A stretch of 45,188 nucleotides of DNA from an uncultured Burkholderiaceae bacterium (GCA_937871985.1 CALMPB010000349.1:1-45188); one strand, 5' to 3'; numbered from the stretch's first letter, positions 1 through 8,450 are shown. Program-made: numbers and translations. Notes: generated by a model not told the origin, from the sequence alone.

Positions 1-2
1 GC

Positions 3-161
3 ATCGTCACGATGATGACCGGCGCCGAATCGATCCGCGACGTGATCGCCTTCCCCAAGACCCAGCGCGCCCAATGCCTGCTGACGCAAGCGCCGTCCGA
101 GGTTGACGAGAAGCAACTGCGCGAACTGCATATCCGCCTGCGCAACACCGAAGTGAAGTAG
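3..161 (+). CDS. aspS: Aspartyl-tRNA synthetase, C-terminal end (partial)
   Basis: The reading frame enters from the left edge and supplies the last 52 residues of a protein ending in TAG at 159-161. It carries [17 protein letters not shown], the conserved motif 3-side C-terminal stretch of bacterial class II aspartyl-tRNA synthetases, followed by the usual LxELHIxxR tail. The enzyme charges tRNA-Asp (or tRNA-Asp and tRNA-Asn in bacteria with GatCAB) in the cytoplasm. Only the extreme C-terminus is present, so the start, promoter and any non-discriminating character cannot be judged. It is a conserved housekeeping flank for the polysaccharide region. Confidence 0.9.
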   Translation: MVTMMTGAESIRDVIAFPKTQRAQCLLTQAPSEVDEKQLRELHIRLRNTEVK

Positions 162-494
162 CCCACCCCCGGACGCCCGCGGCGCTTCCCTTCAAGGGGG
201 GGCGCCTTGCGGGACCGGCGCAGCCGGACCCCGGCGGCCCGGCTTGGGGCGGTGTCTCGGGCTGGTGGCCTGATCTTCGGGTTCGCTGCTGGCTTGATGA
301 GGCCTTCCCGGATATGGCGCGCTGGCGTCAACGGGCTTGGCCGATACCGTTTCAGGGTGTCCCCGAGGTGGGTAGGTTGCACGGAATTGGAGTAATCTGA
401 AAAACGCCGTCTGCGTTGGCGGTGCTTGCCGCAATTCCGCTTTTGCGAACCACGGCCGGCGGTTTCACTGTCCTGAGAAGGCGCCATCTCCTCC
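162..494. other. GC-rich intergenic region after aspS
   Basis: This 333-base gap holds no convincing gene. The short open frames on both strands are arginine/proline-rich artefacts of GC-rich DNA. A hairpin lies just after aspS (listed separately), followed by a stretch rich in CCGG/GGCC self-complementary words that looks like dispersed repeat DNA. No strong promoter for the next gene was seen. Confidence 0.45.
181..206 (+). terminator. Candidate terminator hairpin after aspS
   Basis: Twenty bases after the aspS stop, GGCGC (181-185) pairs with GCGCC (202-206), and an inner CCCTT faces AAGGG. The stem is strong but the T-run after it is only two bases long, so it may act as a 3' processing or Rho-assisted end rather than a classical intrinsic terminator. 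Confidence 0.4.
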
Positions 495-1361
495 ATGTCG
501 CTCATTCGTGTCGTCAGCTACAACATTCACAAGGGCCGCTCGGCGCTAGGCCGCCGCGACTCCCTGAACGAACTGCGCCTGGGCCTGTACGGGCTGCGCC
601 CCGACCTGGTCTTCCTGCAGGAAGTGCAGGGCCGCAACGAGCAGAAATCGCTGCTCGATGCCCAGCACGAATCGCTGGCCGCCGCGCTCAAGCTGGACGT
701 GGCCTATGGCCGCAACGCCATCCGCCACGAGACCGACCACGGTAATGCGCTGCTGTCGCGCTTTCCCATTCTTGAGCACGAGAACCAGGACATCTCCGAC
801 CACCGCCTCGAACAGCGCGGCCTGCTGCACGCGACCATCGAGGTCGACGGCCGCGCGGTGCATTGCTTCGTGGTGCACCTGGGCCTGTTCGCCGGCAGCC
901 GCAGCCGCCAGATCCTGGCGCTGACCGCGCGCATCCGGCGCATGGTGCCGGACGGCGAGCCGATCCTGATCGCCGGCGATTTCAACGACTGGGGCGACCG
1001 CCTGGCGCCGCTGTTCGTGCAGCAACTCGGCTTGTACGAAGTGTTCTCGCACGCGCCGCGCAGCCATGGCGGCGAATTGCCGCGCCTGCGCGATTCGGTC
1101 AAGCGCCTGAGCAACGCCCTGCGCGGCCTGCCCAGCAGCGGCGTGTCGGTGCTGGAGCGCAACAATCAGTTGGGCATGGACGGCAACTCACGCCTGATGC
1201 TGCCACCGCCGCGCACCTTCCCCGCCGTGTTCCCCTGGTTTCGCCTGGATCGCATCTACCAGCGCGGCTTCGCCGTGCGCAGCGCGCGCGTGTTGCGCGG
1301 CCGCGAATGGGCGCGGTTGTCCGATCATTCTCCCTTGCTGGCCGAGCTGGAACTTCCGTGA
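495..1361 (+). CDS. Endonuclease/exonuclease/phosphatase family protein (YbhP-like)
   Basis: A 288-residue protein of the EEP (DNase I-like) fold. The metal and catalytic motifs are visible in order: VVSYNIHKG with Asn10, FLQEV with Glu43, GDFNDWGD near residue 158, and SDHSPLL near the C-terminus. The gene overlaps the following ClsB-type cardiolipin synthase by four bases (GTGA). This pairing matches the E. coli ybhP-clsB operon, which suggests a phospholipid- or envelope-related phosphodiesterase/phosphatase more than a DNA-repair nuclease. No signal peptide is apparent. The ATG at 495 puts the conserved SYNIHKG at the expected distance from the N-terminus. Substrate unknown. Confidence 0.8.
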   Translation: MSLIRVVSYNIHKGRSALGRRDSLNELRLGLYGLRPDLVFLQEVQGRNEQKSLLDAQHESLAAALKLDVAYGRNAIRHETDHGNALLSRFPILEHENQDISDHRLEQRGLLHATIEVDGRAVHCFVVHLGLFAGSRSRQILALTARIRRMVPDGEPILIAGDFNDWGDRLAPLFVQQLGLYEVFSHAPRSHGGELPRLRDSVKRLSNALRGLPSSGVSVLERNNQLGMDGNSRLMLPPPRTFPAVFPWFRLDRIYQRGFAVRSARVLRGREWARLSDHSPLLAELELP

Positions 1362-2569
1362 AGGCCGAGCAGGTCAGGCTTGAGTGGACCGAGGGCAACG
1401 ATATCCGGCTGCTGCAGAACGGGACCGACTTTTTCCCGGCGCTGTGCCAGGCGATCGACGCGGCGCAGGTCAGCGTGCACCTGGAGACGTATATCTTCAT
1501 GCTGGATCGCACCGGCACGAAAGTGCTGGAATGCCTGATGGCGGCAGCCGTCCGCGGCGTAAAGGTCCGCGTGGTGCTCGATGGCTTTGGCGCGGCCGAG
1601 ACCGCGGACACCTTGCGCGAACGGCTGATCGCCGCTGGGGCGCAATGCCGCGTCTTCCGTCCGGAACCGCGCTGGTTCGCCAGGTTCATCCCCTCGCGCA
1701 GCCGCCTGCGGCGCCTGCACCGCAAGGTCACCATCGTCGATGGCAACGTCGCCTTCATCGGCGGCATCAACATCGTCGACGATTACGACGATCTCGACCC
1801 CACCGATGGCATCTCGGCGCCGCGCTTCGATTTCGCGGTTCAGGTGCGCGGTCCGCTGGTCACCGAGGCGGCCTACGCGCAAGACCTTCTGTGGGTGCGC
1901 CTGAACTGGGCGCGGCTGCGGCGCCATCCGCGCGACTGGAGCCGCATGCGGCTGACCAAGCCGAGCCACGCGCCGGTGGCGCCCTGTGGCACCTTGCGCG
2001 CCGCGCTGGTGCTGCGCGACAACCTGCGGTTCCGCCAGACCTTCGAGCGCGCCTATCTCTACGGCATCAGCCAGGCGCGGCGCGACATCCTCATCGCCAA
2101 CGCCTATTTCTTTCCCGGACGCCAGTTCCGCCGCGCCCTGGCCAAGGCCGCCGCGCGCGGCGTGCGGGTGCGGCTGCTGCTGCAGGGAAAGGTCGAATAC
2201 CGCATGCAGTACCACGCCACGCGCTCGCTGTACGACCAGCTGCTGCGGGACGGCATCGAGATCTATGAGTACATGCCAAGCTATCTGCATGCCAAGGTGG
2301 CGGTGATCGACAACGTCGCCACGGTCGGTTCGTCCAACCTGGATCCGTTCAGCCTGCTGCTGGCGCGGGAGGCCAATGTGGTGATCGATGACCAGCCGTT
2401 CGCCTGGGACCTGCAGGAGCGGCTGGAAGCGGCGATCGAGCAGGGCGGGCGCTTCATCCGGCCGCTGGAGTACCAGCGGCGTGGGTGGGTGCGGCGTTGG
2501 GTGGACGCGGTGTCTTATACGTTGCTGCGGGTGGGGGTGGCGTTGACGGGGACTTCGGATAAGTATTGA
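1358..2569 (+). CDS. clsB: Cardiolipin synthase B-type phospholipase D protein
   Basis: A 403-residue phospholipase D superfamily protein with two HKD motifs: HRKVTIVD beginning at His121 and HAKVAVID beginning at His311, each followed by the usual GG/GSSNLD context. Family members transfer a phosphatidyl group to make cardiolipin at the inner membrane. There is no N-terminal pair of membrane helices, so the length and layout fit ClsB, not ClsA. The start is a GTG whose last bases overlap the TGA of the previous gene, implying translational coupling. The open frame extends further upstream, but that part is antisense-like read-through of the preceding gene in another frame. The C-terminal about 30 residues are hydrophobic/amphipathic. 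Confidence 0.82.
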   Translation: MKAEQVRLEWTEGNDIRLLQNGTDFFPALCQAIDAAQVSVHLETYIFMLDRTGTKVLECLMAAAVRGVKVRVVLDGFGAAETADTLRERLIAAGAQCRVFRPEPRWFARFIPSRSRLRRLHRKVTIVDGNVAFIGGINIVDDYDDLDPTDGISAPRFDFAVQVRGPLVTEAAYAQDLLWVRLNWARLRRHPRDWSRMRLTKPSHAPVAPCGTLRAALVLRDNLRFRQTFERAYLYGISQARRDILIANAYFFPGRQFRRALAKAAARGVRVRLLLQGKVEYRMQYHATRSLYDQLLRDGIEIYEYMPSYLHAKVAVIDNVATVGSSNLDPFSLLLAREANVVIDDQPFAWDLQERLEAAIEQGGRFIRPLEYQRRGWVRRWVDAVSYTLLRVGVALTGTSDKY

Positions 2570-2665
2570 TCCGGGTGGGGCGTGGCAGCTTCAAACGCGA
2601 TGGTACAGTCTTGCCTCCATGCAATCGCGCGGTAAGCTGCGTTCATTCTGACGGTAGGTCTGTCC

Positions 2666-3385
2666 ATGACAAAAAGAGGAAAGAGAGTCGCCATAGTGCA
2701 GTCGAGCTATATCCCTTGGAAGGGATATTTCGAGATGATGCATTCCGTGGATGCATTCGTTTTCCTCGACGATGTGCAGTCCACACGCCGCGATTGGCGC
2801 ACCCGCAATCGCATCAGAACCGCCAATGGCGATGCGTGGCTGACAATACCGGTGCATCACAGCCGCGATTTACGCATATGTGAAGTGGATGTTGCCGAGC
2901 AGGACTGGGCCGATAAGCACTGGAAGACACTACAGCTTGCCTACGCTCGGGCGCCATTCATGGGCGAATTGAAACCTTGGTTGGCACGCCTATATGAGAA
3001 TGCTGGCCAGGAAACCAAATTGTCAGTAATAAATCGGATATTCATTGAGGGAATCAATGAATATCTTGGCATCAGCACCCCACTGCATGCCTCCTATGAT
3101 CTTCTGTCTTTCGAACAATTGGATGCTTTAAGTCCAACGGACCGTTTGATTGAGCTATGCACCCGGTTGAAGGCAGATATTTATATTTCTGGCCCAGCCG
3201 CGAAGTCTTATCTGGACACTGCCTTGTTCAATAGCAAGGGAATTGGCGTGGAGTGGATGTCGTATTTGAATTATCCTGAATATCCGCAATTACACGGTGG
3301 CTTCAGGCATGATGTGACGATATTGGATCTTATATTGATGAAAGGGTCTGAGGCGCGTGACTATTTCATTCAATGTGCCTCCTAA
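2666..3385 (+). CDS. WbqC-like family protein
   Basis: A 239-residue protein opening with VAIVQSSYIPWKGYFEMM and a following DDVQSTRRDWRTRN motif, which are the hallmarks of the WbqC-like family (Pfam PF08889). Members sit in O-antigen and other glycan clusters, often beside sugar aminotransferases and methyltransferases, but I know of no firmly established biochemical role. It starts the first glycan block, and the base composition falls noticeably below that of the clsB side here. It is followed after 47 bases by a methyltransferase gene on the same strand. Start ATG at 2666 is chosen because the conserved QSSYIPW block lies about 10 residues in. Confidence 0.75.
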   Translation: MTKRGKRVAIVQSSYIPWKGYFEMMHSVDAFVFLDDVQSTRRDWRTRNRIRTANGDAWLTIPVHHSRDLRICEVDVAEQDWADKHWKTLQLAYARAPFMGELKPWLARLYENAGQETKLSVINRIFIEGINEYLGISTPLHASYDLLSFEQLDALSPTDRLIELCTRLKADIYISGPAAKSYLDTALFNSKGIGVEWMSYLNYPEYPQLHGGFRHDVTILDLILMKGSEARDYFIQCAS

Positions 3386-3432
3386 GATTCTGCGCGGGAT
3401 GGTAGTGGGCGAGCTAGGCAAGGAGAGGCTTT

Positions 3433-4053
3433 ATGAATGAAAATAATGACATCCTGTTGAGTGAGGTCGCTGGTTACTACGCGACAAAATTGAGAGAACA
3501 TGGGGCAACTCCGCGTGGGGTAGATTGGAATGGGGAAGAGGGGCAGACTCTCAGGTTTGCTCAATTGGCGAAAATCTTGCCTCGGAAGGCATTTTCCGTT
3601 GCGGATATCGGTTGCGGTTATGGTGCCTTGCTGCACTATTTGGGCCAGAATTTCGAGAATTTTGAATATTTGGGCTGCGATATAAGCGCTGAAATGATTG
3701 CGGCAGCAAAGGTGGGTGCCCCTGCCAATGCCCGGTTCACGCAAGGAGCCCAACCGGATCAGATTTCAGATTATTGCGTTGCCAGCGGGATATTCAATGT
3801 GAAGCTCAATCGCTCCGACGCTGATTGGCGGGAGTACGTAGAGACATGTGTCGATAGCCTGGCGGCTTCAAGCCGGCGGGGTTTCGCATTCAACTGTCTG
3901 ACGTCATATGCAGACGAAGATAAGAAGCGCGAAAATTTATACTATGCGGACCCCTGCTATTGGTTTGATCGATGCAAGCGAATTTATTCGAAGAATGTCG
4001 CGTTATTGCACGACTATGATCTGTACGAATTCACCATCATCGTGAGGACATGA
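3433..4053 (+). CDS. Class I SAM-dependent methyltransferase
   Basis: A 206-residue soluble protein. Motif I (VADIGCGYGALL, residues 56-67) and the acidic end of strand 2 (GCDIS, Asp83) give a clear Rossmann-type SAM-binding fold, followed by a compact C-terminal domain. A good ribosome-binding site (AGGAG near 3421) precedes the ATG. It is the middle gene of a WbqC-like/methyltransferase/acyltransferase trio, with only one base separating it from the next gene, so it probably acts on the same sugar or acyl group. Whether it methylates O, N or another atom cannot be read from the sequence. It is short compared with typical 240-280-residue O-methyltransferases. Confidence 0.75.
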   Translation: MNENNDILLSEVAGYYATKLREHGATPRGVDWNGEEGQTLRFAQLAKILPRKAFSVADIGCGYGALLHYLGQNFENFEYLGCDISAEMIAAAKVGAPANARFTQGAQPDQISDYCVASGIFNVKLNRSDADWREYVETCVDSLAASSRRGFAFNCLTSYADEDKKRENLYYADPCYWFDRCKRIYSKNVALLHDYDLYEFTIIVRT

Positions 4054-4054
4054 T

Positions 4055-4717
4055 ATGAAGCCAATTGTGATCTTCGGCACAGGAGATATCGCCGAGTTGG
4101 CTCATTTCTATTTTTTGGAAGATGCCGAAAGACAGGTTGTCGCGTTTACCGTGGATCGCGAGTACCTCGGAGATGGGAGGTTCTGTGGCCTGCCCGTCAT
4201 TGCATTCGATGAGGTCACGTGGGCCTATCCGCCTGATTCGTACGAAATGTTCGTTGCTTTGAGCTATTCGGGTCTCAATCAATTGCGTAAGGCCAAGTTC
4301 CTGGCCGCACAAGGCCTTGGCTACACTCTGGCGAGCTACGTGAGTTCCCGCTGCACGTATCTTTCCAAGCAACCTCCCGGGCAGAATTGCTTCATCCTGG
4401 AGGACAACACGATCCAACCGTTCGTGGCCATAGGCGACAATGTTACGCTCTGGAGCGGCAACCACATTGGCCACCACTCCTCAGTTGGCTCGCATTGCTT
4501 TCTTGCGTCGCACGTTGTGGTCTCGGGAGGGGTAAGTATCGGCGAACGCTGCTTCATCGGTGTGAATGCGACGCTACGCGATCACATCACCGTCGGGGAA
4601 AACTGTGTTATCGGGGCCGCAGTGACATTGTTGGCCGATGCTGCTCCCGAAGGTGTGTATGCAGCCACTACCGCTGAGCGGTCACGTGTGCCAAGTTCGC
4701 GCTTGAAGCGCATCTGA
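4055..4717 (+). CDS. NeuD/PglD-like sugar O/N-acyltransferase
   Basis: A 220-residue protein. The N-terminal half is a Rossmann-like nucleotide-sugar binding domain (VIFGTGDIAELAHFYF, then a VAFTVD strand). The C-terminal half is a left-handed beta-helix of hexapeptide repeats running from about residue 120 (ILEDNTIQPFVAIGDN onward), with a NHIGHHSSVG segment offering the likely catalytic histidine. This is the NeuD/PglD layout; PglD N-acetylates a UDP-4-amino-sugar and NeuD O-acetylates sialic acid. Because a WecE-type 4-aminotransferase is encoded in the facing operon, acylation of the 4-amino group of dTDP-Fuc4N is the most attractive role, but this is inference. GAGGA precedes the ATG. 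It converges on the reverse operon with a 9-base gap. Confidence 0.75.
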   Translation: MKPIVIFGTGDIAELAHFYFLEDAERQVVAFTVDREYLGDGRFCGLPVIAFDEVTWAYPPDSYEMFVALSYSGLNQLRKAKFLAAQGLGYTLASYVSSRCTYLSKQPPGQNCFILEDNTIQPFVAIGDNVTLWSGNHIGHHSSVGSHCFLASHVVVSGGVSIGERCFIGVNATLRDHITVGENCVIGAAVTLLADAAPEGVYAATTAERSRVPSSRLKRI

Positions 4718-4726
4718 CGTCGCGGC

Positions 4727-5599
4727 CTAGTGACTTGTTTTTCGTGCGACCAGTACCCGTGATCCGCCCACGGGAAGCGAGAGTCTCGCCCGGATCATCG
4801 CAAGCTCCACCCGCAGCGTAGTTTCAAAAATCTTGTCTAGCCATTTGGGGAGCCGCAGCTCTTTCTGAGGATCGAATTCGGCCGGGCCACGTGCCTTGCG
4901 TCGCGCCGCCAGCATGACGGGCAGCAGGAGCGAGACGAAAGACGTGCTACGGACAATCTCGAAGCCCGCCCGGGTGACCTTCTTATGAAGTTCGTCGGCA
5001 GTGTAGCGCCGAACATGGCATGCATATGCATCCGCCTCACTCCATAGCCAAGGGTGCTGCGGTACCGTGAGTATCAGCCCACCGCCGGGTACGAGTGCCC
5101 GGCGTATTTCGGTAAGTACTTGTTCGTCCTCGGGGATGTGCTCGAGGACGTCGTAAGCGCCGATGACGTCAAACTCATCGGTGAACGGCATGTTGCGGGC
5201 GTCCATCTGCATGAAACGAGCGGCTGGTACGCGGCGTTGAGCAAATTCAAGTCCCGCACAGAATATCTCGCTGCCGCAAAGTTTTGCTGCGGGAAATGCT
5301 TGAGCGACACCCGATAAGACGAAGCCGGTACCGCAACCAATTTCCATGTAGCGGCTCATGTTCGGAAAATATGCGTTCAATGCATGTACGATGAACGCAT
5401 TGCGGCCTCGGAACCAAAAATTATTCGCTTCGAGTTGAGCCAGCGTTTCGAAATACTCGGCTTTGAACCCGCCCCCTTCATTCATGAGGTCGGGAGACCA
5501 AGCATCCATGCCGGACACCTGCAAGGGTGCGAAGCCACAATTCGGGCACGCTCGTAGCTCTGAATCGTATGGTTGTCTACAGTTTCGGCAGTCGATCAT
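4727..5599 (-). CDS. SAM-dependent methyltransferase with N-terminal zinc ribbon
   Basis: A 290-residue protein. The first 23 residues hold two CxxC pairs (Cys4/Cys7 and Cys18/Cys21), a small zinc ribbon. A class I methyltransferase domain follows, with motif I YMEIGCGTGFVL at about residues 84-95 and a GAYDVLEHI / LVPGGGLILTVPQHPW block typical of UbiE/Methyltransf_11-like enzymes. The C-terminal part has a short hydrophobic segment (FVSLLLPVMLAA) that may touch the membrane. It is the last gene of the reverse operon that starts at rmlA. A glycan or lipid carrier substrate is likely from context; the actual acceptor is unknown. Confidence 0.78.
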   Translation of the reverse strand: MIDCRNCRQPYDSELRACPNCGFAPLQVSGMDAWSPDLMNEGGGFKAEYFETLAQLEANNFWFRGRNAFIVHALNAYFPNMSRYMEIGCGTGFVLSGVAQAFPAAKLCGSEIFCAGLEFAQRRVPAARFMQMDARNMPFTDEFDVIGAYDVLEHIPEDEQVLTEIRRALVPGGGLILTVPQHPWLWSEADAYACHVRRYTADELHKKVTRAGFEIVRSTSFVSLLLPVMLAARRKARGPAEFDPQKELRLPKWLDKIFETTLRVELAMIRARLSLPVGGSRVLVARKTSH

Positions 5600-5645
5600 C
5601 GGGTTTCCATCAAATTCGGCCTATCGGACACGCATGGCGTTGACA

Positions 5646-6590
5646 TCACGAATCATCGCGAATTGCGAGACCGAAACCAGATTTTCCATAGCCATTGCCG
5701 CAGTAAAGCATGTAGGTCTGGCCTTTGTGCTGGAACACATAGGGGTATTCAATCATCTCGTGATCCCAGCCAGTTGCAGACACGGTGATGCCCGCGGCAT
5801 CCAGTGCCAAGTTCCACCTTTCTCCGGATTGGCTGGTGGCATAGCCAATGCGGTACTTCATTCCGATATCGTCCCGATAGGAGAACCACATCTCGTATCC
5901 GTCGCGGCAGTTGCCCAACACGGTCGGGCGCGAAAATGCCTGCGCAACGCCGATTTCATATGGCACGGAGAGTCCGTTGCGGGTCCAATGGCTACCGTCA
6001 TGCGAAGTGGCGTAGTTCAGCGTATGCAGCATGCCACCAGTAGGAGTTTGCCAAGTCAGCGTAGAGCCGTACCACATGTGATACAGCCCTGATTCCTCCT
6101 GTACCCAGGGATAGGACAGGCTGATGGAGTCTTGTGAATCAAGCGGCATGAGCGGGGTTACACGATCCAGCTCCAGCGAATAGTCCTGGGCTACGCGCAA
6201 GCGGCCGATTTCACCATACCAATGGCCTTCGGCTGGCATCCGCCAGCCCATGAATAGCATGTAGCGCTGACCGGCTACCTCATAGCAGTTGCCAATGCTG
6301 ACGCCATGAGAATAGAAACTTCCGTCCGGGCCGTGTGCGAAAACGGGCTCATCTGAGGCACGCAGTACCAACTGCTTGCAAATGTCGATATCGACAAACC
6401 CGACCGATGAACGATTTTCTGAATCGCGTCCGCTGAAATAAATCCGGAAAACGTCGTCTTTGATGAGAACGGGAAGGGGATTAGCGGCATGACTGGCCAG
6501 TTTGGGATGCAAGGCTGGTGCGTCGTAGATGCGGCCGAGCTTCTTCCACGGCCTAGGGGGCTTGGCCGATAAGTCGTTTGTGTTGGACAT
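5646..6590 (-). CDS. Five-bladed beta-propeller, glycoside hydrolase-like protein
   Basis: A 314-residue protein made of repeated strands of the type FRIYFSGRD, YMLFMGWRM, YHMWYGSTL, YEMWFSYRD and YMLYCGNG, at roughly 50-65-residue spacing. This is the blade pattern of the GH43/GH32/GH130-like five-bladed beta-propeller superfamily. There is no signal peptide, so it is probably cytoplasmic. Such proteins appear in O-antigen and glycopeptidolipid-like clusters, but their reaction is generally unproven: hydrolase, phosphorylase or lectin-like binding are all possible. The ATG at 6590 is preferred over an upstream TTG that would overlap the preceding gene. It lies 23 bases after a methyltransferase gene. 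Confidence 0.65.
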   Translation of the reverse strand: MSNTNDLSAKPPRPWKKLGRIYDAPALHPKLASHAANPLPVLIKDDVFRIYFSGRDSENRSSVGFVDIDICKQLVLRASDEPVFAHGPDGSFYSHGVSIGNCYEVAGQRYMLFMGWRMPAEGHWYGEIGRLRVAQDYSLELDRVTPLMPLDSQDSISLSYPWVQEESGLYHMWYGSTLTWQTPTGGMLHTLNYATSHDGSHWTRNGLSVPYEIGVAQAFSRPTVLGNCRDGYEMWFSYRDDIGMKYRIGYATSQSGERWNLALDAAGITVSATGWDHEMIEYPYVFQHKGQTYMLYCGNGYGKSGFGLAIRDDS

Positions 6591-6613
6591 CTGTGATTGT
6601 ACGATCCTGACCG

Positions 6614-7582
6614 TCACTGCTGGGGCGGAACCTCGGCGAGCCTGCGCTCCAGCCACTCATGTACGCTGATACCCTCTCGTGCTGCGGCGTCAACTACCTT
6701 ACTACGCGTTTCCGGAGAGACCCCCTCCAACTGCCCGTAATAGCGCGTGCGCGCGGTGCCGCCTCGGCGTCCCTTGTGCGGTACGTCGATGTTCATTGTG
6801 GGGCCCTGCGCAGAGACGGCGAAATCAATCACGTAAAAGCAATTGCCCAGTACCCAAGCGCAGTGCACATCCTGACTTTGATGGGGAAGATGCTCCAGCG
6901 GTAGCGGGCTTGCCCATAAGGGGATGTTGTTGATCGCAACCTTGGCGTATTCGGAGGTACGCAACCAAGGAGCGACGCCCTCGTCACCGAACGTGACCCT
7001 GCCTCCGACCCGGGTGACTCGTGCCATCTCCGAAATAGCCCCTGTCATGTCGCCAAACTGGTTGATGCCGCCGAAATGAAAAACTGCGTCAAATGTGCCG
7101 GTGGGAAATGGCAGGGACAACGCATCGCCTACGGAAAATTCCGGGATCAGGATGTCGCATTGTTTCGCGAAATTCGCACTGGCATGCAACACCATGGTCT
7201 TGGACAAATCCTGCGCGTACAGACGGCCGGACTGACCAATGGCGTGGGCGATTGGAAACAGGTCTTCGCCCAGTCCACAGCCGGTAACCAGTACGGTGTC
7301 GCCGCTCTTGAGCCGTAGGCGGGAGATCAGTTGCTTCCGAAACTCTTCTTCGTCCTGCCCAAAGCTGGCAAATAGCCAGTCCAGGAAATTGCGATAGATT
7401 TCCCCCGCATGGGCAGATTGGTACATCGCATGCACACTTTCATTGACAGTAGCCCTGGGGGCCCCGGCTATGAAGTCGACTATGTTGTTCTCAATCAGGG
7501 GGTACGTGCTGCCTGACGCTGTGCGTAGGCCTTCGTGGCTCTTGGTGAGCGGCTCGTGCGTGATGGGGCAGACATAGGTCAT
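6614..7582 (-). CDS. SAM-dependent methyltransferase with Trm112-like N-terminus
   Basis: A 322-residue protein beginning MTYVCPITHEPLT, a Trm112/zinc-ribbon-like start of the kind found in RlmA-like and UbiE-like fusions, although only one cysteine is retained. It continues into a methyltransferase core with motif I VLVTGCGLGEDLF, then GDALSLPFPTGTFDAVFHFGGIN and a VTRVGGRVTFGDEG block. The C-terminal about 40 residues form a charged helical tail. The ATG at 7582 is chosen over an upstream TTG that would overlap the dioxygenase stop. The acceptor is unknown. It lies in the tailoring part of the reverse operon between a dioxygenase and the beta-propeller gene. Confidence 0.72.
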   Translation of the reverse strand: MTYVCPITHEPLTKSHEGLRTASGSTYPLIENNIVDFIAGAPRATVNESVHAMYQSAHAGEIYRNFLDWLFASFGQDEEEFRKQLISRLRLKSGDTVLVTGCGLGEDLFPIAHAIGQSGRLYAQDLSKTMVLHASANFAKQCDILIPEFSVGDALSLPFPTGTFDAVFHFGGINQFGDMTGAISEMARVTRVGGRVTFGDEGVAPWLRTSEYAKVAINNIPLWASPLPLEHLPHQSQDVHCAWVLGNCFYVIDFAVSAQGPTMNIDVPHKGRRGGTARTRYYGQLEGVSPETRSKVVDAAAREGISVHEWLERRLAEVPPQQ

Positions 7583-7596
7583 GGCAATATTCGTGA

Positions 7597-8418
7597 TCAA
7601 TAGGTTTTCGAGCTGCGCGTGTCAAGGTACGCGGCTACGTTCTTTGGTGTGGTGTATTGCATTCCAAGGAAGTCCCGATCTTCTGGTGCAAGGGGAGCAT
7701 CTCGTAACGCCTCGGCCAGATCGATTTGCTGACGGATCAATGGAATGGTGTAAAGGTGATTTACCGCTCGCCGCTTATATGAGCTCTGGTTGAATCCCCC
7801 GCGATGGAAGCACATGCAATCGAGCACGATGAATGAGCCCGCAGACGCCTGCACCTGAACTGCGTTGCTATTCACGAAAGCTTCTGACGGGAATGCCTCG
7901 CGTTTGTGACTGGCTGGCAAGACGTACGTGGCGCCGTTTTCCAGGGTGAAATCATCCACACAGTAAAGAGCATTAATGGCAATCGGGCGGGAGGACACGA
8001 AATGCTGATATGGGAGATCGCGATGCCATGCGGCTTGATTGTATTTTTCTCCGGGCGGATTGATGATGCCGTTTTGCTGGCTCAAAATGAATTTTCCCTG
8101 GAGCAGTCCGCGGATCGTGTTCAGAACGACGGGAGTTTGAGCCAGCTTTAGGAACTTCGCTTCAATGGCCAGGGGCAGCCGAATGCCGTAGAACTCATCC
8201 AGCTGACGCAAACGATCTTCCCCGTGAATCGCTACATATTGGCTATGAGTGGTGTCAAAGATGCTGCGGAACTCGTCTATCTGCTCTTTGGAAAAACCGG
8301 AATCCAGTACGGCATAACCAAGGTGGTCAATCTGCTCGACTGCAGACTGCACGGCATCAGCCGAAACGGCGCGCTCCAGGATGCCATAGGACGGGGAGGG
8401 TTCTTGGGATTTATGCAT
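7597..8418 (-). CDS. Phytanoyl-CoA dioxygenase (PhyH) family hydroxylase
   Basis: A 273-residue Fe(II)/2-oxoglutarate oxygenase. The metal triad is visible as WHRD (His132, Asp134) and CFHRGG (His205), with downstream arginines (about 216-217) able to bind 2-oxoglutarate. The ENGATYVLPASHK motif is characteristic of PhyH-family enzymes. Members hydroxylate or halogenate acyl groups, amino acids or small molecules. In this cluster the natural candidates are an N-acyl substituent on an amino sugar, or a sugar carbon. The ATG at 8418 leaves a 32-base gap from the upstream GT2; a longer TTG start would overlap it. No signal peptide. Confidence 0.78.
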   Translation of the reverse strand: MHKSQEPSPSYGILERAVSADAVQSAVEQIDHLGYAVLDSGFSKEQIDEFRSIFDTTHSQYVAIHGEDRLRQLDEFYGIRLPLAIEAKFLKLAQTPVVLNTIRGLLQGKFILSQQNGIINPPGEKYNQAAWHRDLPYQHFVSSRPIAINALYCVDDFTLENGATYVLPASHKREAFPSEAFVNSNAVQVQASAGSFIVLDCMCFHRGGFNQSSYKRRAVNHLYTIPLIRQQIDLAEALRDAPLAPEDRDFLGMQYTTPKNVAAYLDTRSSKTY

Positions 8419-8450
8419 AGCCGTCGGAAATGTAAGATCGACTGGGGGCC

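Noticed and set aside
207..395. Short forward frame between aspS and the nuclease-like gene
   Set aside because: Arg-rich, no ribosome-binding site, overlaps a repeat-like hairpin region.
863..1357. 165-codon N-terminal extension of the ClsB frame
   Set aside because: It lies wholly within the preceding nuclease-like gene in another frame and has arginine/alanine-rich shadow composition; the GTG at 1358 fits the family.
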